A stretch of DNA of 64,000 nt from Hymenobacter cellulosilyticus. Lineage in GTDB: Bacteria; Bacteroidota; Bacteroidia; Cytophagales; Hymenobacteraceae. The notes beneath the pieces are model-generated. The model saw only the letters and a list, made by a program, of their open reading frames with translations. It searched no databases and was not told the origin of the DNA. Both the position numbers and the translations under genes were made by a program. How positions within the stretch are numbered: the stretch's first letter is position 1; each line of letters starts with the position of its first letter. The stretch spans positions 2,160,501 to 2,224,500 of the forward strand of contig NZ_CP095046.1 of assembly GCF_022919215.1 (NCBI RefSeq), written 5' to 3'. Positions 34,144-44,382 of this stretch are shown here, piece by piece.

Positions 34144-35391
34144 TTAGGGGTTCATCAGCTGCCCCATAAAGAGGATGGCGTTGGTCGATTTTTCCCGAAT
34201 CAGGAAAACGCAGGCGCGGTCTACGCTTACGACGGGCGGCACCGAGGTATTGATGACGCCCACCGAAGTGACGGCGGCGGCTTCGGTTCCTTCCTCGTTT
34301 ACGTCCAGGTACGTTTTGTGCTGCACTTCACTGATGGCCAGCCGGGCCGATGAGTTGCTCAGCATCCGGCTAAAGTTGGCCTGGCTGGAAAATGCCTCCC
34401 CCATGCCGAGCTGAGCCAGCATGGCGCCTAGCTCTTTCTTGTACTGCATCTTAAAGCGGGGCAGGCGCAGGGTCCAGCTACTAGGCTTGGCCGCCGCCAG
34501 CCAGGTAGTAAGCTGCGCGCCGTTCAGGCTGCGCACTACATCCTTGACCGTCGCGTTGCCCTGCGGCACGACTACCGTCAGGCTGTATTGCCCGTTGCCG
34601 TAGGGAATGTCGATTACCCGGCGGTCGGCGTCCTGGTAGTAACCATACTGCCCGTTAGACTGAGTCATGAAGTCAACCGTGGCGGTGGTGCCGTCGGCGC
34701 GGGTGAAGGCGGCCGGCCGGGTCAGGGCCTTGTCGAAAGCATGGGCCCAGGCACCCTTGAAGTAGATGGCGTTGACCAGAATCATAACCTGGTCGGCGCT
34801 GGTACCCTCCACAATGCCGTCAATTTTGCCCTGGGTTTTTTCGCGCACCCAGGCGTTTATCGTTTCCGCCGTCGAGGCGGCCCCAAAGTCCATGCCCCGC
34901 ACGGTGGCATCGAAATACTGGGCGTTGGTTTGCACAAACGGCAGCTGCAACTGATACTGCTGATTATACCAGATGGAGTTGGCCGAGCCGAAGGTCACGC
35001 GCTTGTCCATGCCGCGCAGCAGCGTCGTGAGCGACTGGTAAGCCTGGTTGATTTGCTGGTCGGTCTGGGGCTGGAAGCCCAGCGTCTGGCGCATGGCTTC
35101 CTTGGTGGTGCCGTCGGCACCGTTGTACACCATGGTCAGGGCCGACGAAATGCTTAGCGGCGACATAAAGACGTTGGCCCCGTTGGCTTGCTCGTGCAGG
35201 GCGGCAAACGAGCGGAAGGCAAAGTCATTGGAGCTGTTCACCGTCTTGGCTTCGGTGTCGGTCAGAGCCCGCAGCACGGGCTCGTTGCTGTCGTCGGCAG
35301 CGGGGGCAGCATCTTCTTTTTGGCAGGCCGTGAATAGCAGCAGGCTGCCGGTCAGCAGGCCCAGCCAGGAAGAGGAATGGGTAAGGTTCAT
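34144..35391 (-). CDS. Serpin (serine protease inhibitor) lipoprotein
   Basis: 415 aa. The lipoprotein signal ends LLLFTACQKED. The serpin fold is complete: NVFMSPLSISSALTMVYNGA, LVNAIYFKGAWAHAFD, and the C-terminal CVFLIREKSTNAILFMGQL. The hinge NEEGTEAAAVTSVG has the small residues required for loop insertion, so it should be inhibitory. Counting 17 residues from the hinge Glu puts the scissile bond near Thr-Ser in VINTSVPP, which suggests no trypsin-like target; this placement is approximate. It is anchored to the envelope, probably protecting against endogenous or foreign serine proteases. It lies 680 bp upstream of a subtilase. Confidence 0.95.
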   Translation of the reverse strand: MNLTHSSSWLGLLTGSLLLFTACQKEDAAPAADDSNEPVLRALTDTEAKTVNSSNDFAFRSFAALHEQANGANVFMSPLSISSALTMVYNGADGTTKEAMRQTLGFQPQTDQQINQAYQSLTTLLRGMDKRVTFGSANSIWYNQQYQLQLPFVQTNAQYFDATVRGMDFGAASTAETINAWVREKTQGKIDGIVEGTSADQVMILVNAIYFKGAWAHAFDKALTRPAAFTRADGTTATVDFMTQSNGQYGYYQDADRRVIDIPYGNGQYSLTVVVPQGNATVKDVVRSLNGAQLTTWLAAAKPSSWTLRLPRFKMQYKKELGAMLAQLGMGEAFSSQANFSRMLSNSSARLAISEVQHKTYLDVNEEGTEAAAVTSVGVINTSVPPVVSVDRACVFLIREKSTNAILFMGQLMNP

Positions 35392-35591
35392 AGCATAAGC
35401 GGTTAAGAAGTGAGTTGGCTGAAGCCAGGCGGGCTGGCTTTTTGTCTAGAGAGGAGGCCAGTCGTCTGGAAAAGGTTGCAGCTATATCTGCTTGCTGCTA
35501 TACCGGGCCCGGTGCTGGGTTGGCGGCATGCAACGTTGTAGCTTGCGGCCAGCTCCTGTATTGACCTGTTCAGCCTCAAAGAGAAGCATTG

Positions 35592-35959
35592 ATGAAAATT
35601 CCCGTACCTATTCTGACCCTGGCGGCCCTGCTGGCCACCGCCTGCTCTGACGAGCGGAAGAATGTCGCGGCTCCTGATACCTGCGGTTGGGTTATCGTCC
35701 GGGAAAATGAGGAAGGCCGCGGCCTAGTCCGCTTCGACGCGCAGGAGAAGCGGTACACCATCCACACCAGCCTGCTGGGTTCCCCAACACGCAGGTGATG
35801 GGCTTTGTATGCGGTGCCCTGCCCGAGGCTTTTCGCCAGGATTCGTTGCCAGTAAGCTTCACTGGTACTTATACCGAATATTCTAAGCCGTCATCCGTAG
35901 CGGGGTAGCAATACTACTACCTCACCTCGTTCCGCCTGGAAGCCATATCGGGCGAGTAG
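35592..35959 (+). pseudogene. Small lipoprotein gene, broken by a frameshift and an in-frame stop
   Basis: MKIPVPILTLAALLATACSD is a lipoprotein signal (ATAC lipobox). The frame runs to YTIHTSLLG and then, after one added G/C near 35777-35785, continues FPNTQVMGFVCGALPEAFRQ ... TYTEYSKPSSVAG. A TAG at 35906 interrupts it, and QYYYLTSFRLEAISGE follows in the same frame to a TAG at 35957. The stop cannot be explained by one missing base while keeping the last segment, so this one may be truly decayed or carry a substitution error. Family unknown. Confidence 0.5.
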
Positions 35960-36047
35960 GAGCGCAGTACGCCGGAATAAGTTAGTATTGAGTCTGGTTT
36001 ATTACTTATCACCCGCCGCGCGGTGGGCTTTCGGTTGACTTTTAAGC

Positions 36048-36884
36048 GTGCGACACCTCCTGTTTTTACGTTTTGCTGGCCTGCTGGTGCTGGCGTTGCT
36101 CATGGGCTCGACCACTCGTAGCCCGGCCGTGAAGGAGCGGGACTTTGGGGCGTATTTCGCGGCCTATGGGCTGCGGGGCTCCTTCCTGGTGCTGGACGCG
36201 GCCACCCGGCAATTCATGGCCTACGACGTGGCCCGCTGCCGGCAGGGCTTTCTGCCGGCTTCCACGTTTAAGATTCCCAACACGCTGATCGGGCTGGAAA
36301 CCGGGGTCGTGCGCGACACGGCCGAGGTGTTCCGCTGGGACGGAGTGACGCGCAGCTTTCCGCAGTGGAACCGGGATATGAGCTTTGCTCAGGCCCTACG
36401 GGTATCCTGCGTGCCGTGCTACCAGCAGCTGGCCCGGCGCGTGGGCGCCGAGCGGTATCAGCAGTGGCTGCCCCGGCTGCGGTTTGGCAGCATGCGTGTG
36501 ACGCCCGCCTCCGTAGACACCTTCTGGCTTACGGGCCCCTCGCGCATCACGCAGTTCGAGCAAATCGACTTTTTGCAGCGCCTGCAGCGCGGAAAGCTCC
36601 CGGTAGCCCGCCGCACCCAAGACCTGACTAAAAATATGCTAATCCTGAGCCGTGGTCCGGGCTGGGTACTGCGCGGCAAAACCGGCTGGACCATGCAGCA
36701 GGGCCACGACAATGGCTGGTTTGTGGGCTGGGTAGAGCAGAATGGGAAAGCCTATTTCTTTGCCCTGAACGCTGAGCCCGCCGACGGTAAGCCCGCCACC
36801 GCGCAATTCGTACAAGGCCGCCGCGCCATTACTGAGCAGATTCTGCAGCGCGAATTCGGGCTCTTGGCCGGACCAGCAAAGTAA
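36048..36884 (+). CDS. Class D (OXA-type) beta-lactamase
   Basis: 278 aa, GTG start at 36048 followed directly by a signal peptide (LLFLRFAGLLVLALLMGS). It shows class D active-site motifs: STFK in PASTFKIPNTLIGLETG (Ser nucleophile and the Lys normally carboxylated), SxV as SCV in RVSCVPCYQQLA, and KTG in GKTGWTMQ, plus GWFVGWVEQNGKAYFFALN. The core is complete. The SxV loop contains two Cys residues that might form a disulfide. It hydrolyses beta-lactams in the periplasm; the substrate range cannot be predicted here. It is followed 20 bp later by an RBBP9-like hydrolase. Confidence 0.9.
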   Translation: MRHLLFLRFAGLLVLALLMGSTTRSPAVKERDFGAYFAAYGLRGSFLVLDAATRQFMAYDVARCRQGFLPASTFKIPNTLIGLETGVVRDTAEVFRWDGVTRSFPQWNRDMSFAQALRVSCVPCYQQLARRVGAERYQQWLPRLRFGSMRVTPASVDTFWLTGPSRITQFEQIDFLQRLQRGKLPVARRTQDLTKNMLILSRGPGWVLRGKTGWTMQQGHDNGWFVGWVEQNGKAYFFALNAEPADGKPATAQFVQGRRAITEQILQREFGLLAGPAK

Positions 36885-36903
36885 CTTACCGCATTCCTGA
36901 CCT

Positions 36904-37449
36904 ATGCCTATTACCCTATTGACTGTGCCTGGACTGGGTAGCTCCGGCCCCGAGCATTGGCAAAGCATCTGGGAACACCTGTACGGCTACCGGCGCGTGG
37001 AGCAGCAGGATTGGGACGCGCCCCAGCGCGCCGAGTGGGTCGAAACGCTAAACCAAGCCGTGGCCGCAGCCCCGGGTCCGGTGGTGCTGGCCGCGCACAG
37101 CCTGGCTTGCAGCACCATTGGCTTCTGGGCCGGGCAGCACGATACGGGCAAAGTGCAAGGAGCCCTGTTGGTAGCTCCCGCCGACACCGACCGGCCCGAC
37201 TTCCCGGCGGAGGCCGTGGGCTTCGCGCCCATGCCCCTGCAGCGGCTGCCATTTCCCAGCATTGTGGTAGCCTCCGGCAACGACGAGTACGTGACGCTGA
37301 CCCGGGCCGCCGAGTTTGCCCGGAGCTGGGGCAGCCGGCTGGTCGACGTGGGCAATTTGGGCCATATAAACTCCGCTTCCGGCCTAGGCGCATGGCCCGC
37401 CGGCCACGCCTTGCTGCAGGAATTACGCAGTAGCGGCACGTCCCGCTAA
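36904..37449 (+). CDS. RBBP9/YdeN family alpha/beta hydrolase
   Basis: 181 aa. Motifs: LTVPGLGSSGPEHWQSIWE at the start, nucleophile Ser in LAAHSLACSTIGFW, acid in VVASGNDEYVTL and His in VGNLGHINSASGLG. This is a small cytoplasmic serine hydrolase family with poorly known substrates. Only 19 bp follow the beta-lactamase stop, so co-transcription is likely. Confidence 0.9.
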   Translation: MPITLLTVPGLGSSGPEHWQSIWEHLYGYRRVEQQDWDAPQRAEWVETLNQAVAAAPGPVVLAAHSLACSTIGFWAGQHDTGKVQGALLVAPADTDRPDFPAEAVGFAPMPLQRLPFPSIVVASGNDEYVTLTRAAEFARSWGSRLVDVGNLGHINSASGLGAWPAGHALLQELRSSGTSR

Positions 37450-37462
37450 ATGGCTTCGGGAG

Positions 37463-40400
37463 CTACTCCGCAGGAGCTGTAGCAGTCCCGGACTCGTCGT
37501 CGGCTTCAGTATTTGCGGCTGAGAAATCGTCGTCGGGCTCAGCAGCAAGAGGAGCGAAACGGTCCTTGAAACGGGCATACAAGGCATTCATGCCCAGCAG
37601 CAGCAGGCCCATCAGGATAAATACCACCGCCCGGGTAATGGTGCCGCGCTGGCTCAGGTCGAAGAACACGAGGCGCACCAGGCAGATGGCCACGCCGGCT
37701 AGGGATGCATAGCGGAAATCCTGGCGGCGTAGCAGCAGGCTGCTCACAAATAAGGCCACCACTTCCAGCATGAGCAGCACCGTGAGCACCGACCGGTCGA
37801 AGGACTGCACGAGCAGCACCGTAAGCGCCACAAAAGCCGGGTACAGCAGGGCCGCTACCAGTTGCCTGGGGCTGAGCTGTCCTAACCGGGTCAGCCCGCC
37901 CAGACCGGCGGGCCAATAGGTGGGCTGGGCCGCGGCGGAGTAGCGCAGCGCTCCGGCCGCGTAGGCAAACTGCAGGGCTACGGCCCCGGCCGTGGTCAGC
38001 CACCGTAGGCTCAGCAGCTGGCCCGGGCCAGGTAGCGCAGGGCCACGTAGCTTGTCCAGAGGGTAGAAAGCCAGAAAAACAGCACCCCGTAGAGCTGCAC
38101 CCGCCGCAGCCGCTCGGGCAGGCGGGCAGCACCCAGCGTGAGGGCAAAAGCCAGAGCCAGCCACAGCAGCGCCTGCCAGGTAAGGGCCACTTCTTTCCAG
38201 AGCGTGAAGCTCAGCAGCAGCAGGGTAAATTCGGGCAAATAAGGATGAATCAGCTGCCAGCTGCGGTACACCGGAGCGGTGCTGGGCGGTTGGCGCCAAG
38301 CCAGGCCGGCCAGCACGAGCACCAGCGCCGCGGCCGTAATGCGCCGGGCCGGCACCTGCCACAGCAGCACGGCACTCGGCACAAGCTTGGCAAAGTGCCA
38401 AAGCAGGGCCGCCAGCAGCAGGCCGTAGGTAAGATGCAGCAAAAAACGGTCGGGCAGGCCCTGGCGGGTTAGTTGTTCGGGGTCGGCAAAGCGGCGGCGC
38501 AGCATCTGAGCAGCTAGGGCGGTGCCGGCGGCCAGCAGCGTCCACGATAAGGCGGGCAAGGCTACCGAGTGCGGACCCAGCACAACCCAGCCAAAGAAGG
38601 TCAGGTGCACGCCCAACAAATACAGCCAGGGCCAGCGCACGTGGTGGCTTTGCACCGGCCACCAGGAGCTGCCCATTCCCAGCCCCGACAGCAAAGTCAG
38701 CGGCAGCAGGTACACGACCAGGCGGAGCGTAGGACCCGCACCAAAACCCAGCGGCTCGAGTCGAAAGGGCAGTTTGGTCCCGATATTCGTGAGGCGGAAG
38801 GCGTATTCCCACTGCAGCAGGTGCGTGCCTGCCACGGCCAGCAGGATGCCCACCCACAGGCCCGGTACCGGTACGGCGCGGCGCAGCAAAAGCAGCCCCG
38901 CACCCAAGCCCAATGCCGCCCAACCGGCCCAGATATGTTGATAAACCAGCCCGCTGGCAGCTAGCAGCAGCAAACCCGCCACAGTGCCACCCACGCGCAG
39001 GCGGTAAGCTGGGTTGTAGGAGAAAGGCAGCAAATCGTACGGCGGAGCGGCTAGGCGCACCAGCGTCGCCTGCGTTCCAACCGTGGCCAGGGCGGCCAAG
39101 GTCAGCAGCATGGCCCGATACTCCGGGCTTAGCTCCTTGGTAGCATACCCGATGATAGGCAGCAGCCCGGCCACTAGCAGCGTGGCGTAGAGCTGCCCGC
39201 GGTATACCGGCCATTCGCGGCGCCAAGCCAGCAGCCCCAGCATCAGCAGGAATTCGACGTAGAGCAGCAGGGTGGTAAGCGGCCAGCTCAGGCCGGCCTT
39301 ATGCAAGCCCAGCACGGCCACGGTCAGCAGAATTTGGCCGATTACCAGGTGCATAATTCGGAACCACTCGGCTTGCCCCCGCAGCCACCGGCTTAGCCCG
39401 AAAACCAGCCCGGCCGCCGCGGTCGCCCCACTCACCAACGCCGCAACCGGTGGCTGGGGCGGGCCAAACAGGGCCTGCAATATTACCCCGGCCCCAGCTA
39501 GGTACAGCGCCCCGCCTAGCCCGCCCAGCACCTGGTGCAGGCTGCGGTCGGGGGAAGAGACGGTTAGCTGGGTGCTCAACCAAAGCTGCCGGGCCAGCAG
39601 ACCGAAGAATACAGTGCTAACCATACCCGCTGCCAGCAGCAGGGCCGCATTGCGGTGTAAACTGGCCGGAGGCAGGGCTTCCCGGTGCAGAAGGTCGGCA
39701 AACAGCAGCCACACACCCGCCAGCAACGCCGCGCCGAGGTAGAGGCGAAACGCGGCCACCTCTGTTTTGCGGCCCAGCAGCCAGGTCAGCGTCAGCGTTT
39801 CGAGGTAGAGCACAGCCGCCGTGGCCGGCCACACCAGCCCCAGCTTGTGCAGGCCCAGAATGGCGACGGTGAGCAGAATTTGGCCGGCGGCCAGATGCAA
39901 CGTCCGGAACCAGGCCGGCTCCCCGCGCAGCCACCGGGCCAGGCCAAACACGATGCCCGCCGCGGCCACCGCACCGGCAATAAGCAGACCCACCGGGGGA
40001 ATATTCACTCCAAACAGGGCCCGGAGTAGCAAAGCCGCCACCCCCAGATACAAAGCCCCGACAAGGCCGCCGAAACCCTGGTGCAGGGCGCGGCTCGTAG
40101 CTGAGTCATCGGCTTCGGCCGCCAGCAGGGGTTGGGAGTAGGTCAGGCGGAAATAGCCCGCGCCCAGGCTGGCCGCCAGGAACACCAGCAGGGCATTGCG
40201 GTGCAGTTCCAGCGGAGTATAGTTGCTCAGTTGGGCCACAATCATCACCAGCAGGCCCGCCCCGGCCAGCAAGGCACCCACGGCAGCCACCTGAAACACC
40301 AACGTTTCCCGTTCCCGGGCCATGATGAAGGCAATCAGCAAAGCTTCGAGCAGCATAAACAGGGCCACTACCGGGCCCGTGGCGTGCCAGCCCTGCAGGG

Positions 40401-41880
40401 AAAAAGCCGTAGCCAGGGCCAGAATCAGGGAAATGATGGTGTCAGTTTGGAACAGCCACTGAATGCCCAGCTTCCGCGCCCGGCGGGCCACAAAAAAGGT
40501 GAGTACCGCGCCCAGGCCCAGCGGAATGGTTTTCCAGGGGGAGCCGGTGCTGTATTGGTAGAGGTTGAAGCCCAGGGCGGTCCAGTTAAGCACGTGGGCG
40601 GCAAACAGCAGGGCGTCAAACCGGGAATCGGCGTACACGCGGCGGTATTGCACCACGGCTGCCGCCACGCCCACCAGCACCACCAGGCTCATGGCCGCCA
40701 GCCGGGCCCCGCCCAGCAGCGGGCCGGCCAGGTGGAAATGCCAATACTGGTGAAAAACGAAAAAGCTAAGAATGCTCAACAGCAGCTGGTATTTCCACTG
40801 CTGCCGGTAAGTAATGGCAATGCTAAAGGCCGTAACTGCCGCGGCCGCGCCTAGGGTGAGCAAGTCGGGCGGAATAACGGCCAGGGCCACCAGACTCAGC
40901 ACCCCGTGCAGCGTCGCCACCGACTCCCGGCTGCTGGTCCAGGCCAGCCAGAGGTTGGCCGCCACGCCCACTAGCAAGAGGAGGTAGCTCAGCGGTGGAG
41001 CAGCCCACTGCAAACCCGGCACACTCACCGCGCCCACGCAGGCAAACAGGAAAATAGCCGCCGCGCTGCTTTGCAGCCACACGTGCAGCCGTTCGGCAAA
41101 GGGCTTGGTGCGCAGGTAGTAGTTCAGGCCCAGCAATGCCGCCGCAAAGCCCGTAATCATGGCGAAGCGCACCGGGGCCGTTACCTGCAGCGCGGTATAC
41201 ACACCCAGAAAACCGACGCCGATAACCAGCACCACGGCACCCAGGATACCCGTCCAGTTGTCGAGCAGCACCTGCTCGGTTCGTTCCCACCAGGTGGGCT
41301 CGGCCGGTTCCGCGGGTACGGGTGGTAGCACGGGCCGCGGCGGAGCTGGGGGTGGCAGCACGGGCTTGGGTTCTGGTTGCGGGGTGGGGCGGGGCTCTGG
41401 TTGCGGTTCCGGCTGCAGAAGGGGTTTGGGCTCGGCTGGTGGGGCGGGCGGGGCGGGTGGAATAACCGGCGTGGCCACCGGTGGCACCACGGGCGCAGCG
41501 GGTACGGGAGCAGCTACGGGCGGCAGCACGGGCCGGGGCAAAGCAACGGGTGCTTCTGGGACAGCTGGCGCTGGTGCCGCCGGTACCGGAACAGCCGGCG
41601 GCGTTACCGGAGGGCGGGAAACGACCGGGGCCACAACAGGGGTAGCCGCCGTAGCGGGGGCAGGAGCGGCCACCGGCGGCGCGGGGCGGGGTGGAGTAGC
41701 CGATACGCTCGTGCGCAGCTGCTGCAACTGGGCGCGGAGCTGCTCTAGCTCTGTCAGCAGCTGGGCGTGGGCCGTTTCCCGCTGGTGCAGGCGTTGCTCC
41801 AGCCCTTTGAGCCGGTCCTTTAGGCCCTGGTAAACCACAGCCACTACCACCGTGACTATCACCACTAACCAGGTCTCCAT
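37463..41880 (-). CDS. Giant polytopic DUF2339 membrane protein with internal duplication, one frameshift
   Basis: An N-terminal membrane helix and coiled coil (LKGLEQRLHQRETAHAQLLT) precede a very Pro/Ala-rich linker (residues about 60-205) and then some thirty predicted membrane helices. The frame breaks near 38020-38030; one added C continues LRYLARAQ into LLSLRWLTTAGAVALQF and on to FKDRFAPLAAEPDDD, giving 1472 aa, longer than usual for DUF2339 (about 900-1000). Part of the excess is a tandem duplication of about 180 residues: ARWLRGEPAWFRTLHL with VAILGLHKLGLVWP, and SRWLRGQAEWFRIMHL with VAVLGLHKAGLSWP. Function unknown. Confidence 0.82.
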
Positions 41881-42142
41881 AAGCTACTGCCCTGCGTAAA
41901 TTGTAAGAAATAAGACCTGCTGCGAAGCCGTATCAATAAGAAGAAAACCGGGGCCGCCCGCTGCGTAAACCCGGGCCCGGCAGCTGAAACTTACTGATTT
42001 ATTCCTGAGCTTTTGACGCCGACGGCTAAAGCCTGCGGTTCAGGTCCGGAAGCAGCTTTCGGCCCCGGGCGCGTATGTAGCCCCGCGGGTTGGGCTGAGT
42101 TCCATAGCCGCGCCGGTTCGGTAGTTTTAGCGTTTTGCCCTT

Positions 42143-43048
42143 ATGCTCTCCTACAAGCACGAAATATTCCTGGAAGTAGCCCGCCTGCTGAGCTTCACCA
42201 AGGCCAGCCAGAACCTGTTCGTGAGCCAGTCGGCCGTGAGCAAGCACGTGAAGGCCCTGGAGGAAGAATATAAGATCGGCCTGTTTGAGCGGCTCGGCAA
42301 CACGGTCAAGCTCACGCCTGCCGGGGAGCTGCTGTACCGTAAGCTGCTCGTGGCCAAGCAGCTCCAGCACGAGCTGCACCAGGAATTTACGGCCCTCAGC
42401 GCCGACTACTCCCCGCGCTTCCGCATGATGATTGGGGCCAGCACCACCATTTCGCTCTACGTGCTGCCCCCGGTGCTGTCGGCCTACCTCAACCAGCACC
42501 CCAACATCCAGCTCACGCTCAAAAACCGCAACAGCGAAAATATCCTGCGGGCCCTACTCGACCACGAAATTGACCTGGGCATTATTGAGGGCATCAATAA
42601 AGTCAGCAACGTGACCTACACCCCGTTCTTGACCGACGACGTCATTGCCGTGTGCTCGGCCAAAAACCCGCTGAACCGCCAGAACCTGACGGTGCAGGAT
42701 TTGCACAACGTGCCCCTGGCCGTGCGCGAAGTGGGTTCGGGTACCCTGGCGGTGCTCGAAGATGCCCTAGCCCAGCATCACCTCAAGCTCCCGGATCTGC
42801 CCGTGAAGGTGCGCCTGGGCGGCACCGAGGCCCTCAAGAACTTTGTGCGCGTGGATACCTGCCTGGCCTTTCTGCCCCGGCAGGCGGTGGTCAAGGAGCT
42901 GGAATCGGGGGAGCTGCTGGAGGTGCCGATTCAGGGGCTGGCCATGCGGCGGCAGTTCAACTTCATCCAGCGCAAGGGCACCGAGAACAATTTGCCCTAC
43001 AAAGATTTCGTGCAGTTTATGAAGCGGCACTATTCGAAAAGGGAATAG
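42143..43048 (+). CDS. LysR-type transcriptional regulator
   Basis: 301 aa. N-terminal winged HTH (FLEVARLLSFTKASQNLFVS then QSAVSKHVKALEEEYKIGLF, ERLGNTVKLTPAGE). The C-terminal periplasmic-binding-like effector domain includes RMMIGASTTISLYVLPPVLS, DLGIIEG and VREVGSGTLAVLEDAL. It resembles the CysB/CbbR branch. It lies 81 bp upstream of a threonine synthase gene on the same strand and could regulate or be co-transcribed with it. Most LysR proteins act on divergent genes, so this tandem order is less usual. Confidence 0.92.
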   Translation: MLSYKHEIFLEVARLLSFTKASQNLFVSQSAVSKHVKALEEEYKIGLFERLGNTVKLTPAGELLYRKLLVAKQLQHELHQEFTALSADYSPRFRMMIGASTTISLYVLPPVLSAYLNQHPNIQLTLKNRNSENILRALLDHEIDLGIIEGINKVSNVTYTPFLTDDVIAVCSAKNPLNRQNLTVQDLHNVPLAVREVGSGTLAVLEDALAQHHLKLPDLPVKVRLGGTEALKNFVRVDTCLAFLPRQAVVKELESGELLEVPIQGLAMRRQFNFIQRKGTENNLPYKDFVQFMKRHYSKRE

Positions 43049-43129
43049 CCTATTCCGAATCACTATTTTGTTTCCGCATACCGCCGGGGCTACTTGCCGT
43101 TCTAAAGCTCGACTACCTCGCCTCTGCCC

Positions 43130-44323
43130 ATGGAAACCTGCACCGCCCTCACCTCCCGAATCCAGACCCTGGAATGCTCCGCCTGCGGCCGGCCCCACTC
43201 GGCCTTTACCCTGCAGCGCGTGTCGGACTGCTGCCAGATGCCCCTGCTGGCTACTTATGATTTGCTCGAGCCTCTGAGCAAAGCCAGCATCTGCCAGACC
43301 GACGGCTCGATGTGGCGCTACCGCGAAGTGCTGCCCCTGCTTCACGACGAAAACCGGGTGAGCTTGGGCGAAGGATTCACCCCGATTCTGGATCTGCAGC
43401 GCCTAGCCGCCCGTTACGACCTTCGCTCGTTGGTGCTCAAGGACGAGGGCAAGAACCCGACCGGCTCATTTAAGGCACGGGGCCTGAGCATGGCTATTTC
43501 CAAGGCCAAGGAGCTGGGCATTGAAGGCTGCATCGTGCCCACGGCCGGCAACGCGGGCGTGGCAATGGCCGCCTATTGCGCCAAGGCCGGCATGCGGGCC
43601 GTAGTAGCCATGCCCCGGCACACGCCCAAGGCGTTCCGGGAAGAGTGCTACTGGTACGGGGCCGAAGTCGAACTGATTGATGGCCTGATCAACGACTGCG
43701 CGGCCTGGGTACGCCAAACCAACGCCAACGGTGAGCTGCTCGACGTCTCGACGCTGAAGGAGCCTTACCGCATTGAGGGCAAGAAAACTATGGGCTACGA
43801 AATTGCCGAGCAGCTGGGCTGGACGCTGCCCGACGTGATTCTCTACCCCGCCGGTGGCGGCACCGGCCTTATCGGCATCTGGAAGGCCTTCCAGGAAATG
43901 AAAGCCCTGGGCTGGCTGGCGCCCGACGTGCAGCTGCCCCGCATGGTGGCTGTGCAGGCCGCCAACTGTTGCCCGCTGATTGAAACCTATACGGGCCGGC
44001 AGGCCAACGCCCACCACTACGTTGGCAAACCCACCATTGCCAACGGACTGGCCGTGCCGCGCCCCTTGGGTGAACCACTCATGCTTGCCGTGCTGCGCGA
44101 GTCGCAGGGCACGGCCGTAAGCATCACCGACGAGCAGATGGTAGAAGGCATGCGGGAGCTGGGCCGCCTCGAAGGCCTGTTTGTAGCGCCCGAGGGGGCC
44201 GCCGTCTGGATGGCCGCCCGCCACTTGCTCAGCACCGGCTGGCTCCGCGCCGACGAGAAGATTCTGCTGCTCAACACCGGCTCGGGCCAGAAGTACCTCG
44301 ACAACGTGGAAGGCCAGTACTAG
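43130..44323 (+). CDS. thrC: Threonine synthase
   Basis: PLP enzyme converting O-phosphohomoserine to threonine. The N-terminus carries a zinc-ribbon-like Cys set (LECSACGRP ... SDCCQMPL). The core has VSLGEGFTPI, the PLP Lys in KNPTGSFKARGLSMA, the Asn loop PTAGNAGVAMAAYC and the phosphate-binding YPAGGGTGLIG. 397 aa, full length for the class with N-terminal ribbon. A related pyridoxal lyase with another substrate cannot be excluded, as the rest of the threonine pathway is not nearby. Confidence 0.85.
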   Translation: METCTALTSRIQTLECSACGRPHSAFTLQRVSDCCQMPLLATYDLLEPLSKASICQTDGSMWRYREVLPLLHDENRVSLGEGFTPILDLQRLAARYDLRSLVLKDEGKNPTGSFKARGLSMAISKAKELGIEGCIVPTAGNAGVAMAAYCAKAGMRAVVAMPRHTPKAFREECYWYGAEVELIDGLINDCAAWVRQTNANGELLDVSTLKEPYRIEGKKTMGYEIAEQLGWTLPDVILYPAGGGTGLIGIWKAFQEMKALGWLAPDVQLPRMVAVQAANCCPLIETYTGRQANAHHYVGKPTIANGLAVPRPLGEPLMLAVLRESQGTAVSITDEQMVEGMRELGRLEGLFVAPEGAAVWMAARHLLSTGWLRADEKILLLNTGSGQKYLDNVEGQY

Positions 44324-44382
44324 GCTGGCAAAGCAAAAAACGCATCTTTCCGTAGCTTGCCGCCTTACCAAAGCCCGCAACT

